From NCBI GenBank assembly GCA_002439705.1, contig DJPE01000022.1:14437-41706 (forward strand): 27,270 nucleotides of DNA, given 5' to 3'. Of this stretch, positions 15,951-23,300 are shown in pieces; positions within the stretch are counted from its first letter, which is position 1; each line of letters starts with the position of its first letter. The stretch comes from Christensenella sp. UBA6420. GTDB taxonomy: Bacteria > Bacillota > Clostridia > Christensenellales > DTU072. A model generated the notes under the pieces. That model saw only the letters and a list, made by a program, of their open reading frames with translations. It was not told the origin of the DNA and did no database searches. The translations under genes and the position numbers were made by a program.

Positions 15951-16952
15951 TTATTTTTCGTTTGCCGACATTAAGTATTCCATTATCTGAACGGCGTTTG
16001 TCGCCGCGCCTTTTCTTATATTGTCGGCGACGACCCAGATGTTGCAGCCCGATTCTACCGTCGGGTCTATTCTTACTCTTCCTACGAACACTTCGTCCTT
16101 GTCTTCTGCGTATATGGGCATAGGATAAAGACCTTTTTCTATATCGTCCACGAGTACGACGTCTTTCATGTTGCGGATAGCGTCTTTTATCCCTTCGAGC
16201 GTGCACGGGTTATAGAATTCTATATTTATAGACTCGCTGTGACCGTGTCTTACGGGTACTCTTACTGTAGTGGCGGTCACTTTCAAGTCGTAGTCGTTAA
16301 GAATTTTTTTCGTTTCGAAAATCATTTTTTCTTCTTCTTTCGTGTATCCGTTGGGGAGAAAAACGTCTATTTGCGGAATTATGTTGCCGAAGATAGGATA
16401 TGGGAACTTTTTAGTTTCGCCTTCTTTCGCTTGCGTAACGAGATCGTTGTATCCGGCGACTCCCGCGCCGCTTACTGCCTGATAGGTGGAATATACTATA
16501 CGCTTAATTTTATACTTGTCGTGCAGAGCTTTAAGTGGGAGCATCGCCTGAATGGTGGAACAGTTCGGATTTGCGATAATGCCGTGATTATTTTTCGCGG
16601 TTTCGGCGTTTACTTCGGGGACTACGAGCGGAACGCTCGGGTCGGTTCTCCACTGTGACGAGTTGTCGATTACGACCGCTCCGTGAGAAGCAAATATAGG
16701 AGCGTACTCTTTAGAAACCGCTCCGCCCGCGGAAAACAACGCGTAGTCGATTTTTTTATCGATGATATTTTCTTCTTTCAGTTCCATTACGGTATATTCT
16801 TTACCCATAAACTCGATTTTCTTTCCCGCGCTTTTAGCCGACGCGTAAAGATAATAATTGTCTACCGGTAATTTTTTTTCGGAAAGTACCTGCAAAAATT
16901 TAGTGCCTACCATGCCCGTCGCACCTACGACGGCTACGTTATAACGTTTCAT
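15951..16952 (-). CDS. asd: Aspartate-semialdehyde dehydrogenase
   Basis: This 333-residue enzyme reduces aspartyl phosphate to the semialdehyde, the branch point to lysine/diaminopimelate and to Thr/Met. It has an NADP-binding GATGMVG (10-16), the catalytic Cys131 in NPNCSTIQ, and the RVPVRHGHSE segment (231-240) that carries the catalytic His and substrate Arg. Length is normal. It is the first gene of asd-dapA-dapB, so the operon supplies the substrate that dapA uses next. GGAGG at 16960-16964 is 7 nt from the ATG. A minus-strand promoter lies at 17013-17040, and a hairpin sits in the short leader. Confidence 0.97.
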   Translation of the reverse strand: MKRYNVAVVGATGMVGTKFLQVLSEKKLPVDNYYLYASAKSAGKKIEFMGKEYTVMELKEENIIDKKIDYALFSAGGAVSKEYAPIFASHGAVVIDNSSQWRTDPSVPLVVPEVNAETAKNNHGIIANPNCSTIQAMLPLKALHDKYKIKRIVYSTYQAVSGAGVAGYNDLVTQAKEGETKKFPYPIFGNIIPQIDVFLPNGYTKEEEKMIFETKKILNDYDLKVTATTVRVPVRHGHSESINIEFYNPCTLEGIKDAIRNMKDVVLVDDIEKGLYPMPIYAEDKDEVFVGRVRIDPTVESGCNIWVVADNIRKGAATNAVQIMEYLMSANEK

Positions 16953-16967
16953 CGTTCATCCTCCCGC

Positions 16968-16996
16968 TTTGCCGTAAAAAGGAATCTTTCGGCAAA
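16968..16996 (-). other. Hairpin in asd leader, next to ribosome binding site
   Basis: A perfect 7-bp stem TTTGCCG/CGGCAAA (16990-16996 with 16968-16974) has a 15-nt loop. It ends 3 nt before the GGAGG of asd on the minus strand. It could modulate translation or mRNA stability; there is no direct evidence. Confidence 0.35.
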
Positions 16997-17012
16997 AACT
17001 CTATAAAATTAT

Positions 17013-17040
17013 ATTATCAAAGCAGCGTCGATAATGTCAA
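17013..17040 (-). promoter_or_regulatory. Sigma-A promoter for asd-dapA-dapB
   Basis: On the minus strand a consensus -35 TTGACA (17035-17040), a 16-bp spacer and -10 GATAAT (17013-17018). Predicted start is near 17006, giving a leader of about 54 nt, too short for a lysine riboswitch. Confidence 0.75.
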
Positions 17041-17043
17041 ATC

Positions 17044-17132
17044 AAAAACCGTTCCTTCCGGGTCGGCGTAAACGCCTTGGTATAAGAAACGGATTAAGAT
17101 TACGACTGCTCGGAGCGTAATAGACCATCCGT
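17044..17132 (-). other. Structured intergenic region, candidate minus-strand attenuator or sRNA end
   Basis: On the minus strand, 17084-17092 (CCGTTTCTT) pairs with 17049-17057 (AAGGAACGG) over 9 bp with one G-U. It encloses a GGCG/CGCC mini-stem (17065-17076) and is followed by five T (17044-17048), like a terminator. On the plus strand that wobble would be a C-A mismatch. Just upstream, 17127-17132 pairs with 17089-17094 and 17116-17121 with 17099-17104. This second hairpin shares 17089-17092 with the first, so the two compete. No minus-strand gene lies upstream, so the terminator would serve a leader or a small RNA. Upstream promoter evidence is poor. Confidence 0.35.
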
Positions 17133-17149
17133 AACGCCGTTCGTATACT
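17121..17149 (+). promoter_or_regulatory. Possible upstream promoter of the SARP-like regulator
   Basis: TAGACC (17121-17126), a 17-bp spacer and TATACT (17144-17149) would give a leader of about 86 nt. It overlaps the structured region, which lowers confidence. Confidence 0.35.
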
Positions 17150-17195
17150 AATTGTACTATAAATCGCACGAATATGATATTTTTTCGATAAACGT

Positions 17196-17224
17196 TTGAT
17201 TTTTATTTACTAATCATTTACAAT
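17196..17224 (+). promoter_or_regulatory. Possible proximal promoter of the SARP-like regulator
   Basis: TTGATT (17196-17201), a 17-bp spacer and TACAAT (17219-17224). Transcription would start near 17231, exactly at the GAGGAG ribosome binding site (17231-17236), leaving almost no leader. Confidence 0.4.
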
Positions 17225-17241
17225 GGAAAAGAGGAGATATC

Positions 17242-20028
17242 ATGTTCAGAAAAAATAACAACAAGAGAATAATAAACGAAATTATATCCACCGCGTCCAC
17301 AGCGGTAATTATGCTCACCGTAGCCGACGGAAATACGATAGGCTTTTATTCGGAATTGAACAATTTTTATAAGCGTTCGTATTGGATGAATCCGAATTGC
17401 GACGATTTTTATTCGTTCGCGGTCACTTTTGCACGCAAGGTGTTCGCCGACGATCCGGAGGAATACAAAAAGATTATTCAGTTCAAGCATTGCGCTTACG
17501 GCTTCAACAAGGACAGCATTATCATAAAGGAAGCGTTGAAACGCATTTCCGAAGTCAACGGCGACTGTCTGCTCGTGTTGGATAATTTTGAAGAATTACG
17601 CGGGCGTTTCGGCTTTAACGTAATAGAGTTCATTTTGCAGAACAGCCCGAAAAATTTAAAAATTCTTCTCGTCAGCAGAGATTTTCTGAATATAAACTAC
17701 AATGTTTTCACCGAGCAGTGCCCTAAACTTATAGAATTGCCCGAGGACGATTGTTTTCCCGAAAGAGAGATTCTCGACGACCTTACCGAAGAAGAGAAAT
17801 CTCTCTACTGTTTTCTTGCGCCCCTTCGCTTTATATATAAGGATTTTGTATCCGCTCTTGGAAAAGACGCCGCAAAAAACTTCGATAACATAGTAAGAAA
17901 ACGTCCCGACTGCGTATTAAAACGCGGTGCGGACTGCTACAGACTTAACGAAAAGGTCCTTGATAATCCTTATACTGAAGAATTCAGCAAAATCGACGCC
18001 GAAAGCGTAACCGAAGCTAAGAAGCTCTATTATAAGTTTCTGAGAGGAACGGAAAGGGATCCCGAAGCGTTTATGTTCGCTTTGCTTTGTGAAGACAAGA
18101 AGATGATAAGCGACGCGGTAATTTCCATTATTGACAAGGGCGAATATATGTTCGAATTGTGCAACTTCGTCAACGCAAACATAGAGTCGTTGGAAATACT
18201 GTTCGATTCGGAATGGGACGAAACCTATCCCGGGCTCGAATTTATGGCGTGCTTACAGCTATATTACAGCGGAAATTACGAAGACAGCAAAGCGTTGTTC
18301 GAAAAAGTTATAGCTTCTGCCGAATATAACTCGAAGCTCGAAATAGATTCGAGATATATGGTACTGAAAATTCTTGCCAAGCAAAAAAAGTATCACCGTA
18401 TTCTCGATATGATTAAGTCGTTAATCGACGAGAGAATGGCAGAAAACGCGGATATAAACTATTTTGAAATGATAGTTTGCAGGATCCCGGATTTGTTGAA
18501 AGCAGGTGAAATCCCCGCAAGCAAAGAAAACAGCCGTCTCGTAGAAGGGCTTATGTTGAAGGACGAATTCAAGGATAAGTATTGGTATCCTAAGGCTTTG
18601 CAGGTTGCTGCCGAGCTTAACTTCGAATGGGGTAATTACGGCAAAGCCACCGAGTACATAAAACAGTTGCAGGAGATAATTCCGTTCTATACCATACCGT
18701 ATAAACTGATGAACTTCTACTACTATATGGGCGATATGCCCTTAGCCGTCGCGATGGCTAAAAAGGCTTTGGCGGAAGAATTAAACAACAATATAGAAAC
18801 CGACCTTGCCGACGTGTATACCTTGCTTGCAAAAACGAGCGTGTATTTCAATAAGTATACCGAAGGACTGGAATATATCGACAACGCTATTAAGAGTGCG
18901 CCGTCGAGAGAGTCGATAAGATACGCCGCCATTGCGTTACGCGCGATTATCTGCGCTAAGATGGGCAGAAAAGATTACGCTAAGGACTACGCGATGATTT
19001 ACGCCAAGTACGCCGAAATAAATTCTCCCGTAAACGCTTACTATCTCTACGGAGCGGTAGCGTATTGTGCGTTCAGACAAAACGATTTCGACACGGCGAA
19101 CGTATATGCGAATAAGTGCATTAAGGAAGCAAGCACCCGTTCCGGTATGTGGCTTATTGCGGTAGCCGTCGCTCTTAATATCCTTTTGACGAAAGACGAA
19201 ACGACCAACGTAAACGGACTTATGGAAAAGTTGTTCAAGACCTGCCGCGCGTACGGTATGCACGCGATAGTGCTGGATTACTACGAGTGTTTCGAAAAAC
19301 TTTTCAAGTACGCGAAGAACGAAGACATAGCCGTAGACTACGTTTGCGAAATGGAAGAAAAATATAAAGAAAAACTTTTGCAGATAAGCGCGAACGGAGA
19401 GTTGTGCGTAAAACTTATGGGGACTACTTCGGTAACCGTGGCGGGTAAAGAACTTAATTGGAAAACGAAGAAGGCGAAAGAACTTTTCCTTATGTACGTC
19501 TGGAACAAAGGGGAAGGAATGGACAGAAACTTTATACTGTCTACCTTGTGGCCCGATTACGTTTACGTTTCCGCAATAAACAACTTGAAGACCACCAACA
19601 ATATTATAAGGAACACGCTTTCCGCCGCCAACGTAATACATAAGCTCGAATACGCCAACGGCAAGTACACTATGACTCTCGACAACATACAGTGCGACTA
19701 CTTCGACTTTAAGGAAAAGTTAGCGTCCTACGACGATACAGTTTCGTTGAAAGAAAGGGTGGAGTTGAGTAAAGATTTACTGAACTCTCTTAACGGAGAT
19801 TTCGCCGCAGAAGTGACGTTGCCTTTGTTTAGAACGTACGGAGATCACATGAAAGAAAAACTCATGCTCGACGTAATAAAACTTATATCCGAACTTATAG
19901 ATAACGGCGACGTGATAGAAGCGAGAAGAATGATTACTTACACTTCAAAAGCCGATACGCAAAAGCAGTATGAAAAAATGCTCGCCGAACAGGAAAACAG
20001 AGTATCCGAATTTTTCGAAAGGAAATAG
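17242..20028 (+). CDS. Large SARP-like transcriptional regulator with degenerate STAND-type ATPase and TPR-like region
   Basis: This 928-residue protein has three parts. Residues 1-200 resemble the NTPase of MalT/STAND regulators: a hydrophobic strand, then ADGNTIGF (28-35) where a GxGKT P-loop is expected, a Walker B-like LLVLDNFEEL (110-119) and ILLVSRDF (141-148) at the sensor position. The P-loop Lys is Asn31, so ATP binding is doubtful. Residues of about 280-700 are alpha-helical repeats with TPR-like pairs (YYSGNYEDSKALFEKV, YFNKYTEGLEYIDNAI). From about 716 a winged helix of the OmpR/SARP type follows (ELCVKLMGTTSVTVAGKEL, LFLMYVWNKGE, LSTLWPD, NNLKTTNNIIRNTL), then a helical BTAD-like end. 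It should bind DNA and answer to a ligand or partner read by the repeats. The target is unknown. A coupled methyltransferase gene follows 2 nt after its stop. Confidence 0.8.
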   Translation: MFRKNNNKRIINEIISTASTAVIMLTVADGNTIGFYSELNNFYKRSYWMNPNCDDFYSFAVTFARKVFADDPEEYKKIIQFKHCAYGFNKDSIIIKEALKRISEVNGDCLLVLDNFEELRGRFGFNVIEFILQNSPKNLKILLVSRDFLNINYNVFTEQCPKLIELPEDDCFPEREILDDLTEEEKSLYCFLAPLRFIYKDFVSALGKDAAKNFDNIVRKRPDCVLKRGADCYRLNEKVLDNPYTEEFSKIDAESVTEAKKLYYKFLRGTERDPEAFMFALLCEDKKMISDAVISIIDKGEYMFELCNFVNANIESLEILFDSEWDETYPGLEFMACLQLYYSGNYEDSKALFEKVIASAEYNSKLEIDSRYMVLKILAKQKKYHRILDMIKSLIDERMAENADINYFEMIVCRIPDLLKAGEIPASKENSRLVEGLMLKDEFKDKYWYPKALQVAAELNFEWGNYGKATEYIKQLQEIIPFYTIPYKLMNFYYYMGDMPLAVAMAKKALAEELNNNIETDLADVYTLLAKTSVYFNKYTEGLEYIDNAIKSAPSRESIRYAAIALRAIICAKMGRKDYAKDYAMIYAKYAEINSPVNAYYLYGAVAYCAFRQNDFDTANVYANKCIKEASTRSGMWLIAVAVALNILLTKDETTNVNGLMEKLFKTCRAYGMHAIVLDYYECFEKLFKYAKNEDIAVDYVCEMEEKYKEKLLQISANGELCVKLMGTTSVTVAGKELNWKTKKAKELFLMYVWNKGEGMDRNFILSTLWPDYVYVSAINNLKTTNNIIRNTLSAANVIHKLEYANGKYTMTLDNIQCDYFDFKEKLASYDDTVSLKERVELSKDLLNSLNGDFAAEVTLPLFRTYGDHMKEKLMLDVIKLISELIDNGDVIEARRMITYTSKADTQKQYEKMLAEQENRVSEFFERK

Positions 20029-20030
20029 TT

Positions 20031-20894
20031 ATGAAGACAAACGACGAGTGGAAGAATTATTCGCTTATCAGCACCGGATACGGAGAAAAACTCGAAAGGT
20101 ACGATAACGTAACTTTGCTCCGTCCCGACCCGCAGGTAATATGGGCGCCCCCGTTCCCGTTAAGGAACTATAAAAACTTATCCGCGCATTACGAAAGAAG
20201 CAGTTTGGGTGGCGGCAACTGGGACGTAAAAAAAGTTCCGGATAAGTTCCGTATAACGTGGCGGGAACTGACGTTCGAGCTTAAACTTATGGGATTTAAG
20301 CACGTCGGTATTTTCCCCGAACAGGCGGTAAATTGGGCGAGAATGATAGACGCCATAAAGAACGCAAACAGGGAAATAAGCGTCCTTAACTTATTCGGGT
20401 ATACCGGCGGCGCTACCGTAGCGTGCGTAAGCGCGGGAGCGAGAGTCTGCCACGTCGACGCGGCTAAGTCTATGTGTGAAATGGCGAAAAACAACGTAGC
20501 TATTAACTCTCTCGACACTACGAAAACGAGATTTATCGTAGACGACTGTATTAAGTTTGTCGAAAGGGAAATAAGAAGGGGAAAAAAGTACGACGCAATT
20601 ATTATGGATCCGCCGAGTTACGGCAGGGGACCGAAAGGGGAAATGTGGCGGCTCGAAGACGGGATATTCGACCTTGTCAAACTTACGAAAGAAGTAGTGT
20701 CGGATAATCCTTTGTTCTACTTAATCAATTCCTACACCACGGGATTGCAACCTACCGTTATGAAAAACGTTATTGACATCGTGTTTAAGGACGTGCCGCA
20801 CGAAGTGGACGCCGACGAGATAGGAATTAAAGGCGAAGACGGAATAACGTTGCCGTGCGGTTGCTCCGCGTTCTGCACGTTCGACAAAAAATAA
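20031..20894 (+). CDS. SAM-dependent methyltransferase, RlmI/Methyltrans_SAM-like
   Basis: This 287-residue protein has a Rossmann methyltransferase core: motif I VLNLFGYTGG (118-127), acidic Asp143 at the ribose-binding position, VDDCIKF (170-176) and catalytic motif IV DPPSYGRG (193-200). This combination matches the COG1092 group that includes the 23S rRNA m5C1962 methyltransferase RlmI. It is shorter than RlmI (about 390 residues), and its first 110 residues do not look like a PUA domain. The substrate is probably rRNA or another RNA, but the exact position cannot be told. The ATG lies 2 nt after the stop of the large regulator, and its AAGGA lies inside that gene's end, so the two are translationally coupled. 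No strong terminator follows; a short TTTGTTGCAGCAAA inverted repeat at about 20895-20910 lacks a T-run. Confidence 0.85.
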   Translation: MKTNDEWKNYSLISTGYGEKLERYDNVTLLRPDPQVIWAPPFPLRNYKNLSAHYERSSLGGGNWDVKKVPDKFRITWRELTFELKLMGFKHVGIFPEQAVNWARMIDAIKNANREISVLNLFGYTGGATVACVSAGARVCHVDAAKSMCEMAKNNVAINSLDTTKTRFIVDDCIKFVEREIRRGKKYDAIIMDPPSYGRGPKGEMWRLEDGIFDLVKLTKEVVSDNPLFYLINSYTTGLQPTVMKNVIDIVFKDVPHEVDADEIGIKGEDGITLPCGCSAFCTFDKK

Positions 20895-20913
20895 ATTTGT
20901 TGCAGCAAATCGC

Positions 20914-20942
20914 TTGCATAAAAAAATTCCGTGTGATATAGT
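20914..20942 (+). promoter_or_regulatory. Promoter for pyrR-uracil permease operon
   Basis: TTGCAT (20914-20919), a 17-bp spacer and TATAGT (20937-20942). Transcription from here would begin near 20949, just before the first arm of the PyrR-binding hairpin. A perfect TATAAT at 20946-20951 has no -35 and would start inside that arm, so I prefer the upstream pair. Confidence 0.65.
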
Positions 20943-20952
20943 GACTATAATA

Positions 20953-21042
20953 AATCTTTAAGAACGGTACAGAGATGCCGACAAGATTGCAAAATACGAA
21001 TAAGAGATATTCGGGTCTTGTCGCGTGCAAGACCCGTTTTTT
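20953..21042 (+). promoter_or_regulatory. PyrR-dependent transcription attenuator
   Basis: All three elements of a PyrR attenuator are present. The PyrR-binding anti-antiterminator pairs 20953-20958 with 20983-20988 (6 bp). It has an A-rich internal loop, an upper stem 20965-20969 with 20976-20980, and the hexaloop CAGAGA (20970-20975), which fits the known CNGNGA consensus. The antiterminator pairs 20979-20986 with 21016-21023 (8 bp, perfect) and uses the 3' half of the binding hairpin. The terminator 21012-21036 uses the antiterminator's right arm. High UMP/UTP would let PyrR bind, free the terminator and stop transcription ahead of pyrR and the permease gene. Deduced from pairing and the known B. 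subtilis mechanism. Confidence 0.88.
21012..21042 (+). terminator. Conditional intrinsic terminator of pyrR leader
   Basis: A perfect 9-bp stem CGGGTCTTG/CAAGACCCG (21012-21020 with 21028-21036) with a 7-nt loop is followed by six T (21037-21042). It is mutually exclusive with the antiterminator at 20979-21023. Confidence 0.9.
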
Positions 21043-21066
21043 ATGGAAAAATAAAGGAGATTACAG

Positions 21067-21609
21067 ATGGTTGTTAAGGCGCAGATAATGGACGAAAACG
21101 CAATTCGCAGAGCAATCGTTCGTATTTCTCACGAAATAATCGAAAAGAACGACGGCGTAAACAACGTCGTTTTGGTCGGCATTAAGACTCGCGGCGTGCC
21201 GATGGCAGAAAGGATACGTTCCTGCATAGAAGAATACGAGAATATAAGTCTTCCGTGCGGAAGCCTTGACATTACTTTTTATCGCGACGATATTACTCGA
21301 ATCTCCGCCCAACCTGAATGTAACGGGACGGAGATTTCTTTTAATATAGAAGGTAAAGACGTCGTACTTATCGACGACGTACTGTACACGGGAAGAACGG
21401 CGAGAGCCGCTATGGACGCAATAATGGAACTCGGCAGAGCGAAAACGATACAGCTTGCAGTCCTTATCGACCGCGGACACAGAGAACTGCCTATACGCGC
21501 CGATTACGTCGGCAAAAACCTGCCCACTTCGAAAAACGAAATAGTCAAAGTCGAATTTACCGTACCCGACGGTAAAGAAGAAGTGGTTTTACTCGATAAA
21601 AACAAATAA
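21067..21609 (+). CDS. pyrR: Bifunctional pyr operon attenuator PyrR / uracil phosphoribosyltransferase
   Basis: This 180-residue protein binds pyr mRNA in response to UMP/UTP and also converts uracil plus PRPP to UMP. The PRPP-binding loop is [17 protein letters not shown] (residues 99-115), with GIKTRG (38-43), LDITFYRDD (68-75) and [19 protein letters not shown] downstream, all typical of PyrR. Length is normal. AAAGGAG at 21053-21059 precedes the ATG. The cognate RNA target lies directly upstream, so it should regulate its own operon. It is followed after 29 nt by a uracil permease. The de novo pyr genes are not in this window, so PyrR probably also acts in trans on leaders elsewhere. Confidence 0.97.
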   Translation: MVVKAQIMDENAIRRAIVRISHEIIEKNDGVNNVVLVGIKTRGVPMAERIRSCIEEYENISLPCGSLDITFYRDDITRISAQPECNGTEISFNIEGKDVVLIDDVLYTGRTARAAMDAIMELGRAKTIQLAVLIDRGHRELPIRADYVGKNLPTSKNEIVKVEFTVPDGKEEVVLLDKNK

Positions 21610-21638
21610 AAATATACTACAAAAGGAGAAAGACGAAA

Positions 21639-23216
21639 ATGAATCTTATCTACAATGTCGACGGCAAACCTAAGTTTTCCAAACTTTTAGTGTTCGCTTT
21701 CCAGCAAGTGCTTGCGATTATGGCTGCTACTATCGCAGTGCCTACCATTATCGGCTTGCCCACTCAAATTCCTGCCGCAATACTCGGCGCAGGTATCGGT
21801 ACTATCGTGTACTTACTTTTCACCAGGTTCAAAAGCCCGGTATTCTTAGGAAGCTCTTTCGCATTCTTGGGAGCTTTGGGTAACGCGCTTGCGTTCGGAT
21901 ACTGCGGAATAATAATAGGTTCCGTATTAGCGGGTCTCGTATATGTGGCTCTCGCTCTTATAATAAAGTTCGCGGGTACGCATTGGGTAAGCAAACTTAT
22001 GCCCCCGGTAATCATCGGACCTACCGTCGCGATAATCGGTCTTTCTCTTGCGGGCAGCGCAATGGGCGACATCGTCAAAGCAAGCGCAGACGCAATAAAC
22101 GGTAGTTACAACTTAGTAGCTCTTCTCTGCGGTCTCGTTACTTTCGTCACCGTAGTAGTATGCTCTTGCCAAAAGAAATTCAAATCCATGAAACTTATAC
22201 CGTTCATAATCGGTATCGGCGCAGGTTACGTACTCGCTTCACTCTTCTCGATATTCGGATACGCGTTCGATGTAAACTACCTTAAAATCATAAATTGGGA
22301 ACCTTTAGTCCGCAATTTCGTAAACGCAGACAACACTTTTGTCGGCGTAACGAGCTTCCTTAACTATCCCGACTTTGCTCTTATCGAAGCAATAAAAGAA
22401 TTAGCTAACGGACACGTAAGCGACGCTATCCTTAAAGTGAACGAAACCGCTACCGTAATAACGGGCGCAGGCGTAGCCGAAGTAGCACTTGCCTTTATTC
22501 CCGTAGCGTTGGTTGTGTTCGCAGAACATATAGCCGACCACAAGAACCTTTCTACCATAATAGGTCGCGACCTTGTAGAAGGAGAACCCGGACTTACCCG
22601 CACCCTTCTCGGCGACGGCGTAGGAAGCATCGCAGGAACCTTGTTCGGTATCTGCCCCAATACGACTTACGGCGAATCTGTAGCTTGCGTCGCAATCACC
22701 GGTAACGCTTCTGTAAGAACCATTCTTGCAGCCGCAGCAATGTGCATCATAATATCCTTCCTTAGCCCACTTATGGCTCTCTTACAGACCATACCTTCCT
22801 GCGTAATGGGCGGCGTATGCCTTACCTTGTACGGATTTATCGCAGTCAGCGGTCTTAAAATGTTCAAGGACATCGACCTTGGCGAGAACAAAAATCTCTT
22901 CGTAGTATCCGCTATCCTTATAGCAGGTATCGGCGGACTCGCAATAAAAATTCCTTACCACATCAACGGAAACGGACAGGTAGATAAGGTAATCACGATT
23001 ACCAGTATAGCAACCGCTCTTCTTCTCGGAATTATGACCTACGCTATAATCGGCGCAGTAGAAAAGAGAAGCGGAAAGAACGGTGAAAACGATACCGAAG
23101 ATAAGTCCTTACTTACCGAAGCTGTGCCCGAAGAAAACACCGCTGTAAGCGTGGACTCTCCCGTAATCGTCGAAGACGCCGAAGAAAAAGCACCCGAAAC
23201 GACTACCGAAGAATAG
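21639..23216 (+). CDS. Uracil permease (NCS2 / UraA-PyrP family)
   Basis: This 525-residue integral membrane protein is a nucleobase/cation symporter of the NCS2 family with multiple membrane helices through about residue 470. Substrate-site segments match UraA: VVFAEHIADHK with Glu296-His297, and NTTYGES with Glu346. GLTRTLLGDGVGSIAGTL and QTIPSCVMGGVCLTLYG are also classic. Position behind pyrR and its attenuator identifies uracil as the likely substrate, feeding PyrR's own phosphoribosyltransferase activity and cellular salvage. The C-terminal 50 or so residues form a hydrophilic, Glu/Thr-rich cytoplasmic tail absent from typical members of 420-450 residues. AAGGAG at 21623-21628 precedes the ATG. 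A strong bidirectional terminator follows. Confidence 0.93.
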   Translation: MNLIYNVDGKPKFSKLLVFAFQQVLAIMAATIAVPTIIGLPTQIPAAILGAGIGTIVYLLFTRFKSPVFLGSSFAFLGALGNALAFGYCGIIIGSVLAGLVYVALALIIKFAGTHWVSKLMPPVIIGPTVAIIGLSLAGSAMGDIVKASADAINGSYNLVALLCGLVTFVTVVVCSCQKKFKSMKLIPFIIGIGAGYVLASLFSIFGYAFDVNYLKIINWEPLVRNFVNADNTFVGVTSFLNYPDFALIEAIKELANGHVSDAILKVNETATVITGAGVAEVALAFIPVALVVFAEHIADHKNLSTIIGRDLVEGEPGLTRTLLGDGVGSIAGTLFGICPNTTYGESVACVAITGNASVRTILAAAAMCIIISFLSPLMALLQTIPSCVMGGVCLTLYGFIAVSGLKMFKDIDLGENKNLFVVSAILIAGIGGLAIKIPYHINGNGQVDKVITITSIATALLLGIMTYAIIGAVEKRSGKNGENDTEDKSLLTEAVPEENTAVSVDSPVIVEDAEEKAPETTTEE

Positions 23217-23238
23217 TATATTAGAAATACAAAAGATA

Positions 23239-23270
23239 AAAAACGAAGTTCCCGACGGAACTTCGTTTTT
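23239..23270. terminator. Bidirectional terminator between uracil permease and rqcH
   Basis: A 14-bp perfect stem (23239-23252 with 23257-23270) with loop CGAC is flanked by A and T runs, so it can act on both converging transcripts. Confidence 0.9.
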
Positions 23271-23300
23271 TTATACGTTATAAAAAAAGAAATGGAAAAA

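Noticed and set aside
15901..16206. N-terminal extension of DapA overlapping asd
   Set aside because: It is an Arg-rich reading of asd in another frame. The true DapA start at 15900 has AAGGAG and the normal family N-terminus.
16953..17241. Lysine riboswitch or T-box ahead of asd
   Set aside because: Neither the T-box string nor lysine-riboswitch core strings are visible, and the best promoter leaves a leader of only about 54 nt.
20946..20951. Perfect TATAAT as the pyrR -10
   Set aside because: No -35 lies at a suitable distance, and the transcript would lose the first arm of the PyrR-binding hairpin.
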